Shown here: positions 27,522 to 36,462 of the stretch, piece by piece | Layout: every line of letters begins with the position of its first letter | How positions within the stretch are numbered: position 1 is the first letter of the stretch | Assembly (NCBI GenBank): GCA_017937485.1 | Contig: JAGBDN010000009.1 | Location: forward strand, 16,364 to 80,363 | From: Thermoguttaceae bacterium | GTDB lineage: Bacteria > Planctomycetota > Planctomycetia > Pirellulales > Thermoguttaceae | Length of the DNA stretch: 64,000 nt | Direction: 5' to 3' | The notes under the pieces: generated by a model | The model's database searches: none | Told to the model about the DNA's origin: nothing | The model's input: the letters and a program-made list of their open reading frames with translations, nothing else | Position numbers and translations under genes: made by a program

Positions 27522-27967
27522 CGCGAAATCCTTTCGTTAAACGATTTGCATCGATGAGGAAAGAGCGTCAAGCTGCGTCGCGGCGCGAACGCTCCCGATA
27601 TTTTCAGTAATTAATTATAGGGAACAACGCGATAAAATTCAACTTTTTCTGGAAAATTTTTTGAATTGAGGAGAATGTTAGGAAAATATAAGCGGAACAA
27701 ATAATGTGAAGCAATAGAATAAGTGTTGTGAATGGAATGACTGTAAATAAGTAAATCGAATTTAACGCGCTGTTAAAATAAGTAAAACGGACGCGCGGCG
27801 TTCTAGAATCCGCGGAAGGGCGAACGTCGATAAAATCGCCGTTGACTTGCGACTCTTTTTTTGGTAAAGTCGTTAATATTTAGGCGAAAGACGACGGCGA
27901 CCGAAAGAACGCGTCGGCGGAGTTTGACGACAAGGCAGAATAGTAAAGACAAGGAGACGCGGCAACG
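27522..27967. other. AT-rich divergent intergenic region
   Basis: 446 bases. From about 27590 to 27790 it is far richer in A and T than the rest of the window and holds no open frame of note. It is followed by the promoter candidate of the next gene. Confidence 0.5.
27842..27870 (+). promoter_or_regulatory. Candidate sigma-70-type promoter
   Basis: TTGACT (5 of 6), exactly 17 nt, then TAAAGT (4 of 6), about 97 nt before the small exported-protein gene. Confidence 0.5.
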
Positions 27968-28486
27968 ATGAAAAATAAGCAAAACGCGGCGCTTTGGGGC
28001 GTTTGTATTCTTCTTTTAGCGTTCGTCGTCGGACGCGACGGCGACGCGTTGGCGCCGTCGAGCGTTGAAGCGCAGACCGGAGCGACCGGGGCCGACGTTG
28101 AAGCGTTGCGCGCGTCGATTGGGAATTTTTTCGAAAATCTCTCCGATCCGAATCAAGGCTCGCGAAAGGCGCTCGCCGAATTGACGAAAAATACGACGTT
28201 GGGCGACAACGAGGCGCTGCTGACGGAGTTGACCGACAATTTGAAATTGATCGCCGCTAACTTCGGCGCTTACGTTGCTTACGAGCCGGTCGGCGTGAAA
28301 GCGCTCGGTTCCGATTTGATTGAATTTAGATATTTATACAAGTGTCAGAATCACCCGGTCGTTTGGCGTTTCGTCTATTATCGACCGCGTCCGAACGCCG
28401 CCGACCCGACCTCGGTTCCGTGGACGTTGATCGGCGTGAGATTTGATTCGAACGTCGACGCGGCGCTTCGCGATTCGGGATTTTGA
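27968..28486 (+). CDS. Small exported protein of unknown function
   Basis: 172 residues. AAGGAGA lies about 11 nt before the ATG. The start encodes a signal peptide (ALWGVCILLLAFVVG) with a probable cleavage after VEAQ. The mature part is helical at first (VEALRASIGNFFENL) and ends with a beta-rich region 'LIEFRYLYKCQNHPVVWRFV' and 'WTLIGVRFDSNVDAAL'. That end resembles small NTF2-like or DUF-type periplasmic domains, but I cannot name a family. Followed by a strong terminator. Confidence 0.65.
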   Translation: MKNKQNAALWGVCILLLAFVVGRDGDALAPSSVEAQTGATGADVEALRASIGNFFENLSDPNQGSRKALAELTKNTTLGDNEALLTELTDNLKLIAANFGAYVAYEPVGVKALGSDLIEFRYLYKCQNHPVVWRFVYYRPRPNAADPTSVPWTLIGVRFDSNVDAALRDSGF

Positions 28487-28551
28487 CGATCGCGGCGGAA
28501 GAAGCGAACGTCAAGTTTTCGCGTCGACCGCCCCGACGAGCTTTTAACGCT

Positions 28552-28599
28552 AAACGCTTTCGCAACGACAAGTTATCGGCGTCGCGAAAGCGTTTTTTT
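28552..28599 (+). terminator. Rho-independent terminator
   Basis: A 12-bp stem AAACGCTTTCGC / GCGAAAGCGTTT (28552-28563 and 28584-28595) with seven T. It lies between the small exported-protein gene and the convergent ACT gene and may serve both. Confidence 0.85.
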
Positions 28600-28632
28600 A
28601 TCGGCGCGTCCAAGGAACGCGCGACGCGAAGA

Positions 28633-29061
28633 TTAAGCGAACAAGTCTTCGGCGCCGACGAGCGCGACGTTCGCCGCTCGCAAGACTTCCAACGCTCGGT
28701 CGACGTCGTTCATCGACAAAACGATCGCCGCGACGCCGCGCTTTTTCGACGTAAAGCCGTACATATATTCGACGTTCAATCCGTCGTTGGCCGCGAAAAG
28801 ACCGAGAAGTTTCGTCAACGCGCCCGCTTCGTCCGGGATTTGAACGGCGAGAGCGGAGGTTTTTTTGACGGTGAAGCGGCCTTTCAGCGCTTCAAACGCG
28901 GCGTCCGGGTCTTTGGCGAGGACGCGCAAAACGCCGAATTCGCCCGCTTCGACGAGCGACATTGTTTCAACGTTGACGCCGGCGTCGGAAAGGGCGGCGC
29001 ACGCTTCCATCAAACGACCCGGTTTGTTTTCGAGAAAAACCGAAATTTGTTGCAGTTTCAT
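28633..29061 (-). CDS. Tandem ACT-domain protein
   Basis: 142 residues forming two ACT domains. The first begins 'MKLQQISVFLENKPGRLMEA' and the second 'ALAVQIPDEAGALTKLLGLF'. ACT pairs bind amino acids; stand-alone doubles of this length ('...GRLMEACAALSDAGVNVETMSL') are known as small regulatory or acetolactate-synthase-like proteins. GGAG lies 9 nt before the ATG. A TATAAT (minus strand, at 29189-29194) lies about 130 nt upstream. Ligand unknown. Confidence 0.85.
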   Translation of the reverse strand: MKLQQISVFLENKPGRLMEACAALSDAGVNVETMSLVEAGEFGVLRVLAKDPDAAFEALKGRFTVKKTSALAVQIPDEAGALTKLLGLFAANDGLNVEYMYGFTSKKRGVAAIVLSMNDVDRALEVLRAANVALVGAEDLFA

Positions 29062-29188
29062 TGTTTTCGCTCCGGAATTTATGACGGTCGCGAGCTTGCC
29101 GGGCGGTTCGCCGACTCGCGCAACCGAAACGAGCGAGCGACGGGGCGACGCGGGGAAAAACTCGCGAAAATTGTTAAATCGCGCTTAC

Positions 29189-29194
29189 ATTATA
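29189..29194 (-). promoter_or_regulatory. Candidate -10 box of the ACT gene
   Basis: GGTATAATG read on the minus strand, about 130 nt before the gene. The -35 region overlaps the T-rich flank of the adjacent hairpin and is not convincing. Confidence 0.3.
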
Positions 29195-29204
29195 CCAAAA
29201 AAAT

Positions 29205-29245
29205 AAACGACGCAAAAGACGTTGAAGCGTTTGCGTCGTTTTTTT
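29205..29245 (-). terminator. Terminator of the porin gene (bidirectional)
   Basis: A 12-bp stem AAACGACGCAAA / TTTGCGTCGTTT (29205-29216, 29230-29241) with T runs on both strands. It lies downstream of the minus-strand porin gene. Confidence 0.8.
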
Positions 29246-29379
29246 ATACGTTTTTTATCGCCGGACGCGCCGCCGTTTCCTTTTTTGACGGTTGCGCGGT
29301 CGCGACAGTCGGCGTTTTCGACGCTCTTTGATTTTTTGAAAAGCGACGTCAAAAAACAAACGGTCGGCCGGTCGCGCCG

Positions 29380-31182
29380 TTAGAAAGTAAGGCGCGCGGC
29401 GAACTCGACCCGGAACGCTTCGCCCGGTTTCATCGCGGTAAATACAGGAGTGTCGCCGGTTACGTCGGCTTTTTGATACTGCGTTTGCCAATAGCCGAGT
29501 TCGACGCCGGTCATAAACTGCGGCGTCCAGTTGTACAAAAAGTTGACGAAATACAACTCGTTGCGCGTTCGCGACGTCGAGAAACCGTTTGCGGCGACGC
29601 TCGTGCCGACGAGGTCGTCTTCGTCCATCTTTTCGATCCCGTATCCGACGTTCGTCGCGAATTTTTGCGTCCAGTCGGTATGCAGCGCAAGCCAACCGCC
29701 GGAAGCGCCGAGCGCGTCGCGACGGTAAAGGTCGACGCCTTGGTTAATCCCGCCGCAGAAAGAACTTAGGTTCGCGCCGACGGTGTATTCGCCTTGAAGT
29801 CGGAGCTTTTCCGTCAGCGGAATATCCGCGTCGAAGTTCGCCGACCAAGTGTCGACCGCGACCCGTTCGGACGTGTTCGCAAAGGTTCCGGCGATCGGCG
29901 AAAACTTGTAATATTGTTCGCCGATATGGCCCGAGACGCCGAGGGTTATCGGGCGGCCGCAACGAGCGTCTTTGAAGAGCGAAACGGCGTAACGTCCTTC
30001 GATCACCGGCCAACCGGACGTCGCGGCGGAAACGCCCGGCGTCGACGTATAATCGCCGAGAATATTGTCGCAGACGGCGATTTGCGCGAGCGTTTGCAAA
30101 TCTTTGCTAAACGTAAGGCCTTGTTCGAAGCGGACTTGAGCGCGTCGATACTGGAGGCTTCCGGCGAAACCGCCCGGGAGATAGTTCAGCATTTGCGGGC
30201 AGAGCGGCGAAATAATTTCCCAATCTTGCCCGGCTAAGAAGCGGCGTTGGTTTTCCGCGTCGACCAGTTCGGCGTAAGCGCGGCGAAGTTGGAGGCCTCC
30301 TTTGTTTTTCGAACCGTTGTAGGCGCCTTGGAAGTCGAATTCGAGACAGCCGCGCAAGTCGGCGTTCAACGCGTCGACGCGAGGCCCTTCCATCTTGAAA
30401 CCGAGGCGAGACGTTCGCGCGTCGACGGTAAAGTCGGACGAATCGTCGACTTCCGGCGTCTGCGCGTAAAGGATGTATTCGCCCGGAACGGCGCGTTGCG
30501 TGTCGGTCGACATAGAAAGGTTTAGGAAACCGTAAGGCGTGATTCGAAAATCGCCTTTTTTCCAAGTCATCGTCGACATTTCTTCCCGAAGCGCGTCGAG
30601 TTCTTCGCGAGTAACGAACGTTCCGTTCGAATCGAGGCGACCGTCCAGGTCGAGCGCGGGCAAGTTCGGGTTTTCCGGCGTTAGTTTCGGCGTTTCGACT
30701 CGTTCGACGTGTTCGACCGGCTCGACTTCCGGCGGTTCCGGCGCGGTTTCGGCGTCGTCGAAGCGGCTTCCGAAGAGGCGGTTCGTTCGAGCGCGACGGA
30801 AGGAGCGCAACCGATGAAACGGCCCGGTTTCGGCGTCGTCCGCGACTTCCTCGGCGAGCGGTTCGGCGTAGGCTTCCTCCGTTTCCGCTTCCGCGTATTC
30901 TTCCTCGTTCGCGTAATCGACGGTTTCGGGTTCTTCCGAATTTTCGTCGAGCGCGTCCAAGGAGACGGCGTCGGTTTCGGCGTCGTCGGTCGCGACGACG
31001 CGCCAACCGTCGTCTTCAAACGCGAACGTTTTCGACGGCGCTTCGTTCGGAAGCGAAATAAAAATAGCGACAAAAAACGACAAAACGCCCGCTCCGCGAC
31101 CCGAAACGGGGCGAAGCGCGTTCCAAAGGGCGCGGCGTCGGCGAGACGCGGCGTCGGCGGCGGAGAAAACGACGGTTTTCAT
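29380..31182 (-). CDS. Outer-membrane beta-barrel porin (DcaP-like)
   Basis: 600 residues. A long N-terminal region with one hydrophobic segment (GVLSFFVAIFISLP) serves as signal. A strongly acidic linker (residues about 60-175) follows. A short helix 'TREELDALREEM' precedes the barrel, which shows alternating strands such as 'ITPYGFLNLSMS', 'SRLGFKMEGP', 'DLRGCLEFDFQGAY' and 'LQLRRAYAELV', and ends in a C-terminal Phe (FAARLTF), as needed for barrel assembly. The 'TSRLGF...LRG.LEFDF' block resembles DcaP-type trimeric porins. The acidic linker is longer than in those. Substrate unknown. Confidence 0.8.
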   Translation of the reverse strand: MKTVVFSAADAASRRRRALWNALRPVSGRGAGVLSFFVAIFISLPNEAPSKTFAFEDDGWRVVATDDAETDAVSLDALDENSEEPETVDYANEEEYAEAETEEAYAEPLAEEVADDAETGPFHRLRSFRRARTNRLFGSRFDDAETAPEPPEVEPVEHVERVETPKLTPENPNLPALDLDGRLDSNGTFVTREELDALREEMSTMTWKKGDFRITPYGFLNLSMSTDTQRAVPGEYILYAQTPEVDDSSDFTVDARTSRLGFKMEGPRVDALNADLRGCLEFDFQGAYNGSKNKGGLQLRRAYAELVDAENQRRFLAGQDWEIISPLCPQMLNYLPGGFAGSLQYRRAQVRFEQGLTFSKDLQTLAQIAVCDNILGDYTSTPGVSAATSGWPVIEGRYAVSLFKDARCGRPITLGVSGHIGEQYYKFSPIAGTFANTSERVAVDTWSANFDADIPLTEKLRLQGEYTVGANLSSFCGGINQGVDLYRRDALGASGGWLALHTDWTQKFATNVGYGIEKMDEDDLVGTSVAANGFSTSRTRNELYFVNFLYNWTPQFMTGVELGYWQTQYQKADVTGDTPVFTAMKPGEAFRVEFAARLTF

Positions 31183-31792
31183 AGCGGCGACTTCATAAGC
31201 GGTTAAAATTTCAACGAAGCGCCGGATTTCAAACGATTAAGCGGCGCGTCGGGCGAAATCGGTTCCGCGAAACGTCGTTTTTGCCATTAATATATTAATA
31301 GCGCGGCGTCGGCGGAGCGGTTTGAACGCGGCGCCGTTAGAACCGGAAAAGTTTAACGGCGTTCGTTATCGCTGGTATCGTCGTTTTTACCGTCGCGACG
31401 CGAATATTTTTCCAACGTTATGGGGAAATTTTGCAAAAAAGAGAAAAAGGCCGAAAAAAAACGCTTGAAATCGCCCTCCACTTGAGCTTATAATGAACGG
31501 ATAGCGTCGGACGGTTTCGCGCGGTTTTTCGCAACGTCGCGTCGGGAACGTTCGCCGCTCATTTTTCGACGCGTTTGACGGCGGCGTTTTCGTCCGTTCG
31601 TTTGCTCAAACGGCGCGGGGCGGTTCGCGAAGCGTTCGCGACGGCGTTCGACGGAACAACCCGGGTTTCCCAAGAACCCCGGATTTGGCGACGATTCGCG
31701 GCTCTTGCGACCAAAAGCGCAAACGGACGAAACGGTCGGCGGTCGACGCGAAATTTCCGGAAATATTTTCGAAAAACCTTCAGGAGGTTCCT
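31183..31792. other. Divergent intergenic region, porin and MFS genes
   Basis: 610 bases without a supported gene. ATTAATATATTAAT (31286-31299) is a perfect palindrome about 104 nt before the porin start. The rest is GC-rich, apart from the AT-rich patch near 31420-31500. Confidence 0.5.
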
Positions 31793-33256
31793 ATGGGTAT
31801 GTACGGGCGTTTGCAAGTCGCCTATTTGATGCAGTTTGCGATTTGGGGTTCTTGGAACATCGCTCTCGGCGCTCTCGCCGCGGCGAAAGGGTTCAACCCC
31901 GGCGCTCTTTATTCGTTCTTCGCGCTCGGCGCTCTCTTCGCTCCGGTGATCGGCCCGATCGCCGACAGCAAGTTCGCGGCGCAAAAGGTTTTGGCGTTTA
32001 TGCACTTCCTCGGCGGCGCGGCGCTCCTCGCTTGCGGCGTCGTTTCGAACGCCGAAACGGTCAATATGACCGCCTTCATCGCGTTGATGTTCGTCGCCGG
32101 TTTCGCTTATATGCCGTCGATTCCGTTGATCAACGCCGTCGTTTTCAAACATATTCCGAATAAAGACAAAGCCTCGTTCGTCTTCATTTTCGGGACGCTC
32201 GGCTGGATCCTCATTAACCTCGTCGTGAAACCGACGACGTGCTTCTACCTCGGCGGTTTGGTCTCGCTCGTCTTCGCCGTTTACGCGTTGACCCTTCCGA
32301 ACACCCCGCCGGCCGGCACGAAGAACAACGACCCGTTCGGTTTGAAAGCCCTCGCGCTCTTCAAACGCAAGGACTTCGCCGCGTTCATGATCTGCGCCTT
32401 TATGGTCTCGATCTTCGGTTCGAACTTCTACTTCCCGATGTTCGGTTCCTACGTCAGCGACGTTCTGAACGTTTCGACGGACCGCGCCGCGACCTTCGGG
32501 ACGCTGAACCAAGTTTCGGAACTCCTCTTTATGGCCGCGTTGGCGTTCGCCGTCGGTCGCATCGGTTTGAAAGGCGTTTTGCTCTGCGGTTTGGCCGCTT
32601 GGACGCTCCGTTACGCGCTCTTCTCGACCGGCGTTATGCCGTTGGCCGTCGTCGCGATCTTGCTCCACGGTCTCGCCTACGCGTTCCTTTACACCGCGTC
32701 GTACATGTTCGGCGACCGCGTCGCTCCGGCTGAAATGAAGGCGTCCGTCCAATCGCTGATCGCGTTCCTGCTCCTCGGCGTCGGGCAATTCATCAGCGGT
32801 TTCGCGCTTGACACGCTGAAAGATAAGTACACCGTCGCCGACGCCGCCCAACCGGCCGCCGTCCAACAAGAAGCGACGACCGAAGAAGCCGCCCCGGCTG
32901 AAGAAGCCGCTCCGGCCGAAGCCGTCTCCTTCGCTCTGACGAGCGTCGCGTTCGCGCAAGACGCTTCGATCGACGAAGCCGCCGTTCCGGCTGAAGAAGC
33001 CCCGGCCGCCGAAGCCGCCCCGGCTGAAGAAGCCCCGGCCGCCGAAGCCGCCCCGGCTGAAGCCGCCGCTCCGGCCGAAGAAGCCGCGACCGTCGAAGCC
33101 GCCCCGGCTGAAGAAGCCGCTCCGGCCGCGAAAACCGACTGGAAAAAACTTCTCTACATCCCGACCGTTTTCTGCCTCTTCTGGACGATCGTTTTCGCCG
33201 TCCTCGGCAAAGAACCGAAATCCGCCGACGAAGCCGCCGCTTCCGACGCCGCGTGA
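31793..33256 (+). CDS. MFS transporter with Ala/Glu/Pro insertion before the last helix
   Basis: 487 residues. An ideal AGGAGG sits 6 nt before the ATG. About twelve membrane helices are visible, starting 'YLMQFAIWGSWNIALGALAA'; the look is that of the nucleoside:proton symporter branch (NupG/XapB), which planctomycetes often have. Between the penultimate helix (about residue 355) and the last one (LYIPTVFCLFWTIVFAVLG) lies a loop of about 100 residues built from AAPAEEA/APAAEAAPAEE repeats. Substrate unknown. Monocistronic. Confidence 0.85.
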   Translation: MGMYGRLQVAYLMQFAIWGSWNIALGALAAAKGFNPGALYSFFALGALFAPVIGPIADSKFAAQKVLAFMHFLGGAALLACGVVSNAETVNMTAFIALMFVAGFAYMPSIPLINAVVFKHIPNKDKASFVFIFGTLGWILINLVVKPTTCFYLGGLVSLVFAVYALTLPNTPPAGTKNNDPFGLKALALFKRKDFAAFMICAFMVSIFGSNFYFPMFGSYVSDVLNVSTDRAATFGTLNQVSELLFMAALAFAVGRIGLKGVLLCGLAAWTLRYALFSTGVMPLAVVAILLHGLAYAFLYTASYMFGDRVAPAEMKASVQSLIAFLLLGVGQFISGFALDTLKDKYTVADAAQPAAVQQEATTEEAAPAEEAAPAEAVSFALTSVAFAQDASIDEAAVPAEEAPAAEAAPAEEAPAAEAAPAEAAAPAEEAATVEAAPAEEAAPAAKTDWKKLLYIPTVFCLFWTIVFAVLGKEPKSADEAAASDAA

Positions 33257-33838
33257 TTCCGGGATTAACGGTTGAAATTGAAGCGGAGCGGGGCGACGTT
33301 TCGACGGCGTTTCCGTTCCGTTTCCCGCGTCGCGTCGTTTAAAATAGGCGGCGCGAACAAAATCGAAAAACGCAAGGCTCGCCGCGACGAAAGCGGTCGC
33401 GTCTTGCGTTTTTTTGCGTCGGGGCCGGCGCGCTTCCGGCGAATCGACGGCGGCGGAAACCGATTGGTCGCGAGCGTTGCGTTTCCCGGCGATCTTTTGC
33501 TTGGTTTAGGGCCCGTCTTTTTCGCGTTCGGACGCGAGCCGAAAAGGCCCGATTCCGCCGACGCGGCGCAAGAAACGTCCGCCGCCGTTTGACGCGCCGA
33601 CTTGAAACGGCGGTTTGGGTAAAATGAGGAAGATGGTGAAAGGTTGAGTAAGGGGACGACTTTGCGGGTCGTCGCGCTTTTTTTGGAGTCGGTAACGGCG
33701 AACGGTCGAAAAAGGGATTGAGTCGCGTTTTTTCGACGCGGCGCGTCGCGGTCGAACGAAACGACGGCGGCGAATCGGAACAACCCGCAAACTCAAACGG
33801 CGGCGGAGCGGCGCTCCCGTTCGTCGAGGAGAAGAACG
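33257..33838. other. Intergenic region between MFS and BON genes
   Basis: 582 bases. It holds the terminator at 33366-33415 and a G/A-rich segment near 33605-33650 (GGGTAAAATGAGGAAGATGG). No supported gene. Confidence 0.5.
33366..33415 (+). terminator. Rho-independent terminator of the MFS gene
   Basis: AAAAACGCAAG (33366-33376) pairs with CTTGCGTTTTT (33403-33413). The loop can form a second GC stem. A T run follows. Confidence 0.8.
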
Positions 33839-34576
33839 ATGAAGTTCGAGAATATTTTCCGCGCGGCGCTGAGCGTCGCGGCGTCGGCGTTCATTTGGGC
33901 GAACGTCGCGAACGTCGAAGCGCAAGAGGAAGTCGACGCGACGGCGAGCTTGGGCGTCGCGCAACAAAGCCGGTTCGCCGACGGCGCGGAGCCGGTCGCG
34001 ATGGAACGGGCGCGAATCGTTCCGGGGACGCCGCTCGCCGTCAACTCGACGATGCAACGTCTCATTTCGTCGAGCAGCGGGTCGTTCGGCGGAATTTTGT
34101 CGCGTTACGACACGGCGAATTTTGGGAAGTTTTTCGGCGGCGGCTCGGTCGCGTTGCGCGATTTGACGGCGTTGAGCGACCGACTGGCCGAGCTTGAAGA
34201 TTTGGCCGCCGGAGACAACGAAGTCGAAAACGACGTCGAAGTCGCGCGGATGTATCCGCCGCGTTTGGCGATGAATTTCGCCGAATTTCCGCGGCGTTCG
34301 TTGGCGTCGGGAAGCGCGCAAATGAATTTGGCGACGCAAATCGAGAACGTCGTCGCGCGTTTTCCGGTCGATAAAAACGTCGAAAGTTTCGCGTACGAGG
34401 CGAAGGGGAACGTCGTTTATTTGCGCGGCAAATTAAAGTCGACGCGAATGATTAAGACGCTTGAAAACGTCGTTTCGATGCAGCCGGGCGTCGCGAAAGT
34501 CGTCAACGAAATCAAGCCGCTCGAACCGGCGACAAGCAAGGTCGACGTGTTCGGGCGACCGTTGAAAACGCTTTGA
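33839..34576 (+). CDS. Exported BON-domain protein
   Basis: 245 residues. GAGGAG lies 8 nt before the ATG. A signal peptide (AALSVAASAFIWANVANVEAQ) is followed by a middle part without known fold. The C-terminal about 60 residues form a BON domain: VESFAYEAKGNVVYLRGKLK, then 'TLENVVSMQPGVAKVVNEI'. BON domains bind phospholipid membranes and occur in envelope-maintenance proteins. It converges with the lipoprotein gene at a shared terminator. Confidence 0.82.
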   Translation: MKFENIFRAALSVAASAFIWANVANVEAQEEVDATASLGVAQQSRFADGAEPVAMERARIVPGTPLAVNSTMQRLISSSSGSFGGILSRYDTANFGKFFGGGSVALRDLTALSDRLAELEDLAAGDNEVENDVEVARMYPPRLAMNFAEFPRRSLASGSAQMNLATQIENVVARFPVDKNVESFAYEAKGNVVYLRGKLKSTRMIKTLENVVSMQPGVAKVVNEIKPLEPATSKVDVFGRPLKTL

Positions 34577-34686
34577 CGGCAAAGCGCGTCGGGCGTCGCG
34601 AGCGTTGCAAGCGGCGAAAGAACGAGCGTTGAACTTAGCGCGTCGGCGTCAAGCGCAAGTTGTTAAGCGGCGGCGACGCAAGAAAC

Positions 34687-34728
34687 GAAAAACGCTCGCG
34701 GAGGGGAAACCTTTCGCGAGCGTTTTTC
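34687..34728. terminator. Bidirectional terminator between converging genes
   Basis: A 13-bp perfect stem AAAAACGCTCGCG / CGCGAGCGTTTTT (34688-34700, 34715-34727), with A and T runs giving a usable U tract on both strands. Confidence 0.9.
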
Positions 34729-34786
34729 ATTGGTCGGCGCGACGTCGACGTTAAAACCGTTAAAGTCGACGCGTCTTGTCAAAGCG

Positions 34787-36154
34787 TCAATAACGAGCGG
34801 GCGGGCGACCGACGCGCACTTCCGTCGGCGGCGCGTCGGAGTCCGGTTGGAAGTCGCCGAGTCCGTCGTCGAACGCTTGCGGCGCGGTCGTTTGCTTCGT
34901 CGTCGCGACCGGAAGTTGCGCCGCGACTTCGTCGGCGAACGCGACGCGAGCCGGTTCGGGAGCGTCGGGATAACCGGGCGTCGTCGGCGCGGTCGAGCGG
35001 AGTCCGTTTTCCGGGCCCTTGGCGTATTGTTCCGTCGCTTGTTCGGAGAGTCGGGCGGCGCGGTTCGTCATTTCCGACGCGAAGTTTTCCGTTTGCGACC
35101 GATAATCGGGACGGGCGTCGCGGAAGTTGAGCGCGTCGGCGGCGTCTTGTCCGGCGCGAAGCGTTTCGTTTTGGTCGAAGCGAGCGCGGGCGTCGAGGTC
35201 GCCGTTTTCGATCCGTTCCAAGTTTTGACGGCGACGGTCGCGATGATAAGCGGTTCGTTCGTCGAGTTGCGCGAGAAGTTCTTCGCGGCGGCGCTCGCTT
35301 TTCGCTTCCGTTTTCTCCAAGAGCGACGCGGTCGATCCGGCGCGACGGTTGTTTTCGTCGTCGAGTTCCGAATAGTCGAGAACGGCGCCCGGCTCGTCGG
35401 AACGCAAGCGCGACGGCTCGACCGGAATCGATTCGCGGAGGCGCGTTTTCCCCTTGGCTTCTTCGTCGGCGCGTTTTTTCGCTCCGCGAACGGAGTAGCG
35501 TTTCTGCAGTTCGGCGATCGGATTTTCAACGTCGTCGCCGAGCGCTTCGCGGGCCCATTCTTCGGCGGCGCTCGCTCCGTCGCTCGCGGTCGTTTCCTCT
35601 TCGTCGTCCTTAATTTCCGGCGACGTGCCGGGCGCGACGATCACGATCGGTTTCGACAAGGTCGCTTCGCCGGTTTTGCCGTCTTTGAAGATCGAAAGAA
35701 TCGTGTACGTTTTCTCCGGTTGATCGTATTCGCCTAAGTCGAGCCAAATATGATAGGTATAGCCGGTTTTTTTGTCGAATTGACGATGGCTTTCGTTCAG
35801 TTCCTCCGACGTAAGAACCATTTGCGCGTCCGGTTGCGTCAGCGTGATTCCGGGTTTGTCCCCTTCGTAAACGTTGACGGTGAGGGTTCCGTCGACGAGA
35901 ATGGCGCGCGAGTAACTGTTCTTCTTGAAAAAGCGAACGACGCCGGCTTTCCCGCGACGCAGCGGCAGGGACGGATCGTCCGGTTTGAACGCGCCGTACT
36001 CGTCCGACCAAAGGTCTTCGAAGATTTCGACTTTTTCCGGTTTTGGGTCGCCGAAAAAGACGTATTTACGCGGCCCGACGCTCGAGCAACCGAGCGTCGT
36101 CGCAAGGGAAACGAGGAGCGCGCAAAGAGCGCAAAGTTGAAGGCGTCGCGGCAT
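34787..36154 (-). CDS. Lipoprotein of unknown function
   Basis: 455 residues. The ATG has AGGAAAGG 7 nt upstream and starts a lipoprotein signal with lipobox LATTLGC. The first half (about 30-190) is beta-rich: 'VFFGDPKPEKVEIFEDL', 'GTLTVNVYEGDKPGITLTQP' and 'YTYHIWLDLGEYDQPEKTYT' look like a carbohydrate- or secretion-related sandwich. The second half is charged and probably helical (RRREELLAQLDERTAYHRDR), with a Pro/Thr-rich end. It is the next gene after the 1608-residue secretin on the same strand, about 310 nt apart. That suggests a secretin pilotin or assembly partner (inference). Confidence 0.7.
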   Translation of the reverse strand: MPRRLQLCALCALLVSLATTLGCSSVGPRKYVFFGDPKPEKVEIFEDLWSDEYGAFKPDDPSLPLRRGKAGVVRFFKKNSYSRAILVDGTLTVNVYEGDKPGITLTQPDAQMVLTSEELNESHRQFDKKTGYTYHIWLDLGEYDQPEKTYTILSIFKDGKTGEATLSKPIVIVAPGTSPEIKDDEEETTASDGASAAEEWAREALGDDVENPIAELQKRYSVRGAKKRADEEAKGKTRLRESIPVEPSRLRSDEPGAVLDYSELDDENNRRAGSTASLLEKTEAKSERRREELLAQLDERTAYHRDRRRQNLERIENGDLDARARFDQNETLRAGQDAADALNFRDARPDYRSQTENFASEMTNRAARLSEQATEQYAKGPENGLRSTAPTTPGYPDAPEPARVAFADEVAAQLPVATTKQTTAPQAFDDGLGDFQPDSDAPPTEVRVGRPPARY

Positions 36155-36462
36155 TTCGGCCTTTCCTAACGCGAGCGAACGACGGCCGAAGAGCGGTCGA
36201 ACGGAACGCGGGGCAAACGATGCGTTGTCGGTGAATGGGAAAAAAGGGGAAAACGACCGCTTGCGGGGGCGGACGCGTCGAACGAGTTTCGCGAACTCGA
36301 GACGGGCGGGCGCTCGCGGGCGTCGCGACGAAAAATCGTCGAATTTGCCGAGAGCGACCGCCGGGCGCGGCGCGCGAAAAAAACTCGACGACGCGTCGGA
36401 CGGCGCCGTCGAGCGCAAAAGTTAGGACGGGCGAGCGGAACTCGCGCCGTCCCGAGCTTGAA

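Noticed and set aside
33265..33783. A 172-residue minus-strand frame between the MFS and BON genes
   Set aside because: Arg/Ser/Lys-rich, crosses the MFS terminator hairpin and has no ribosome site.
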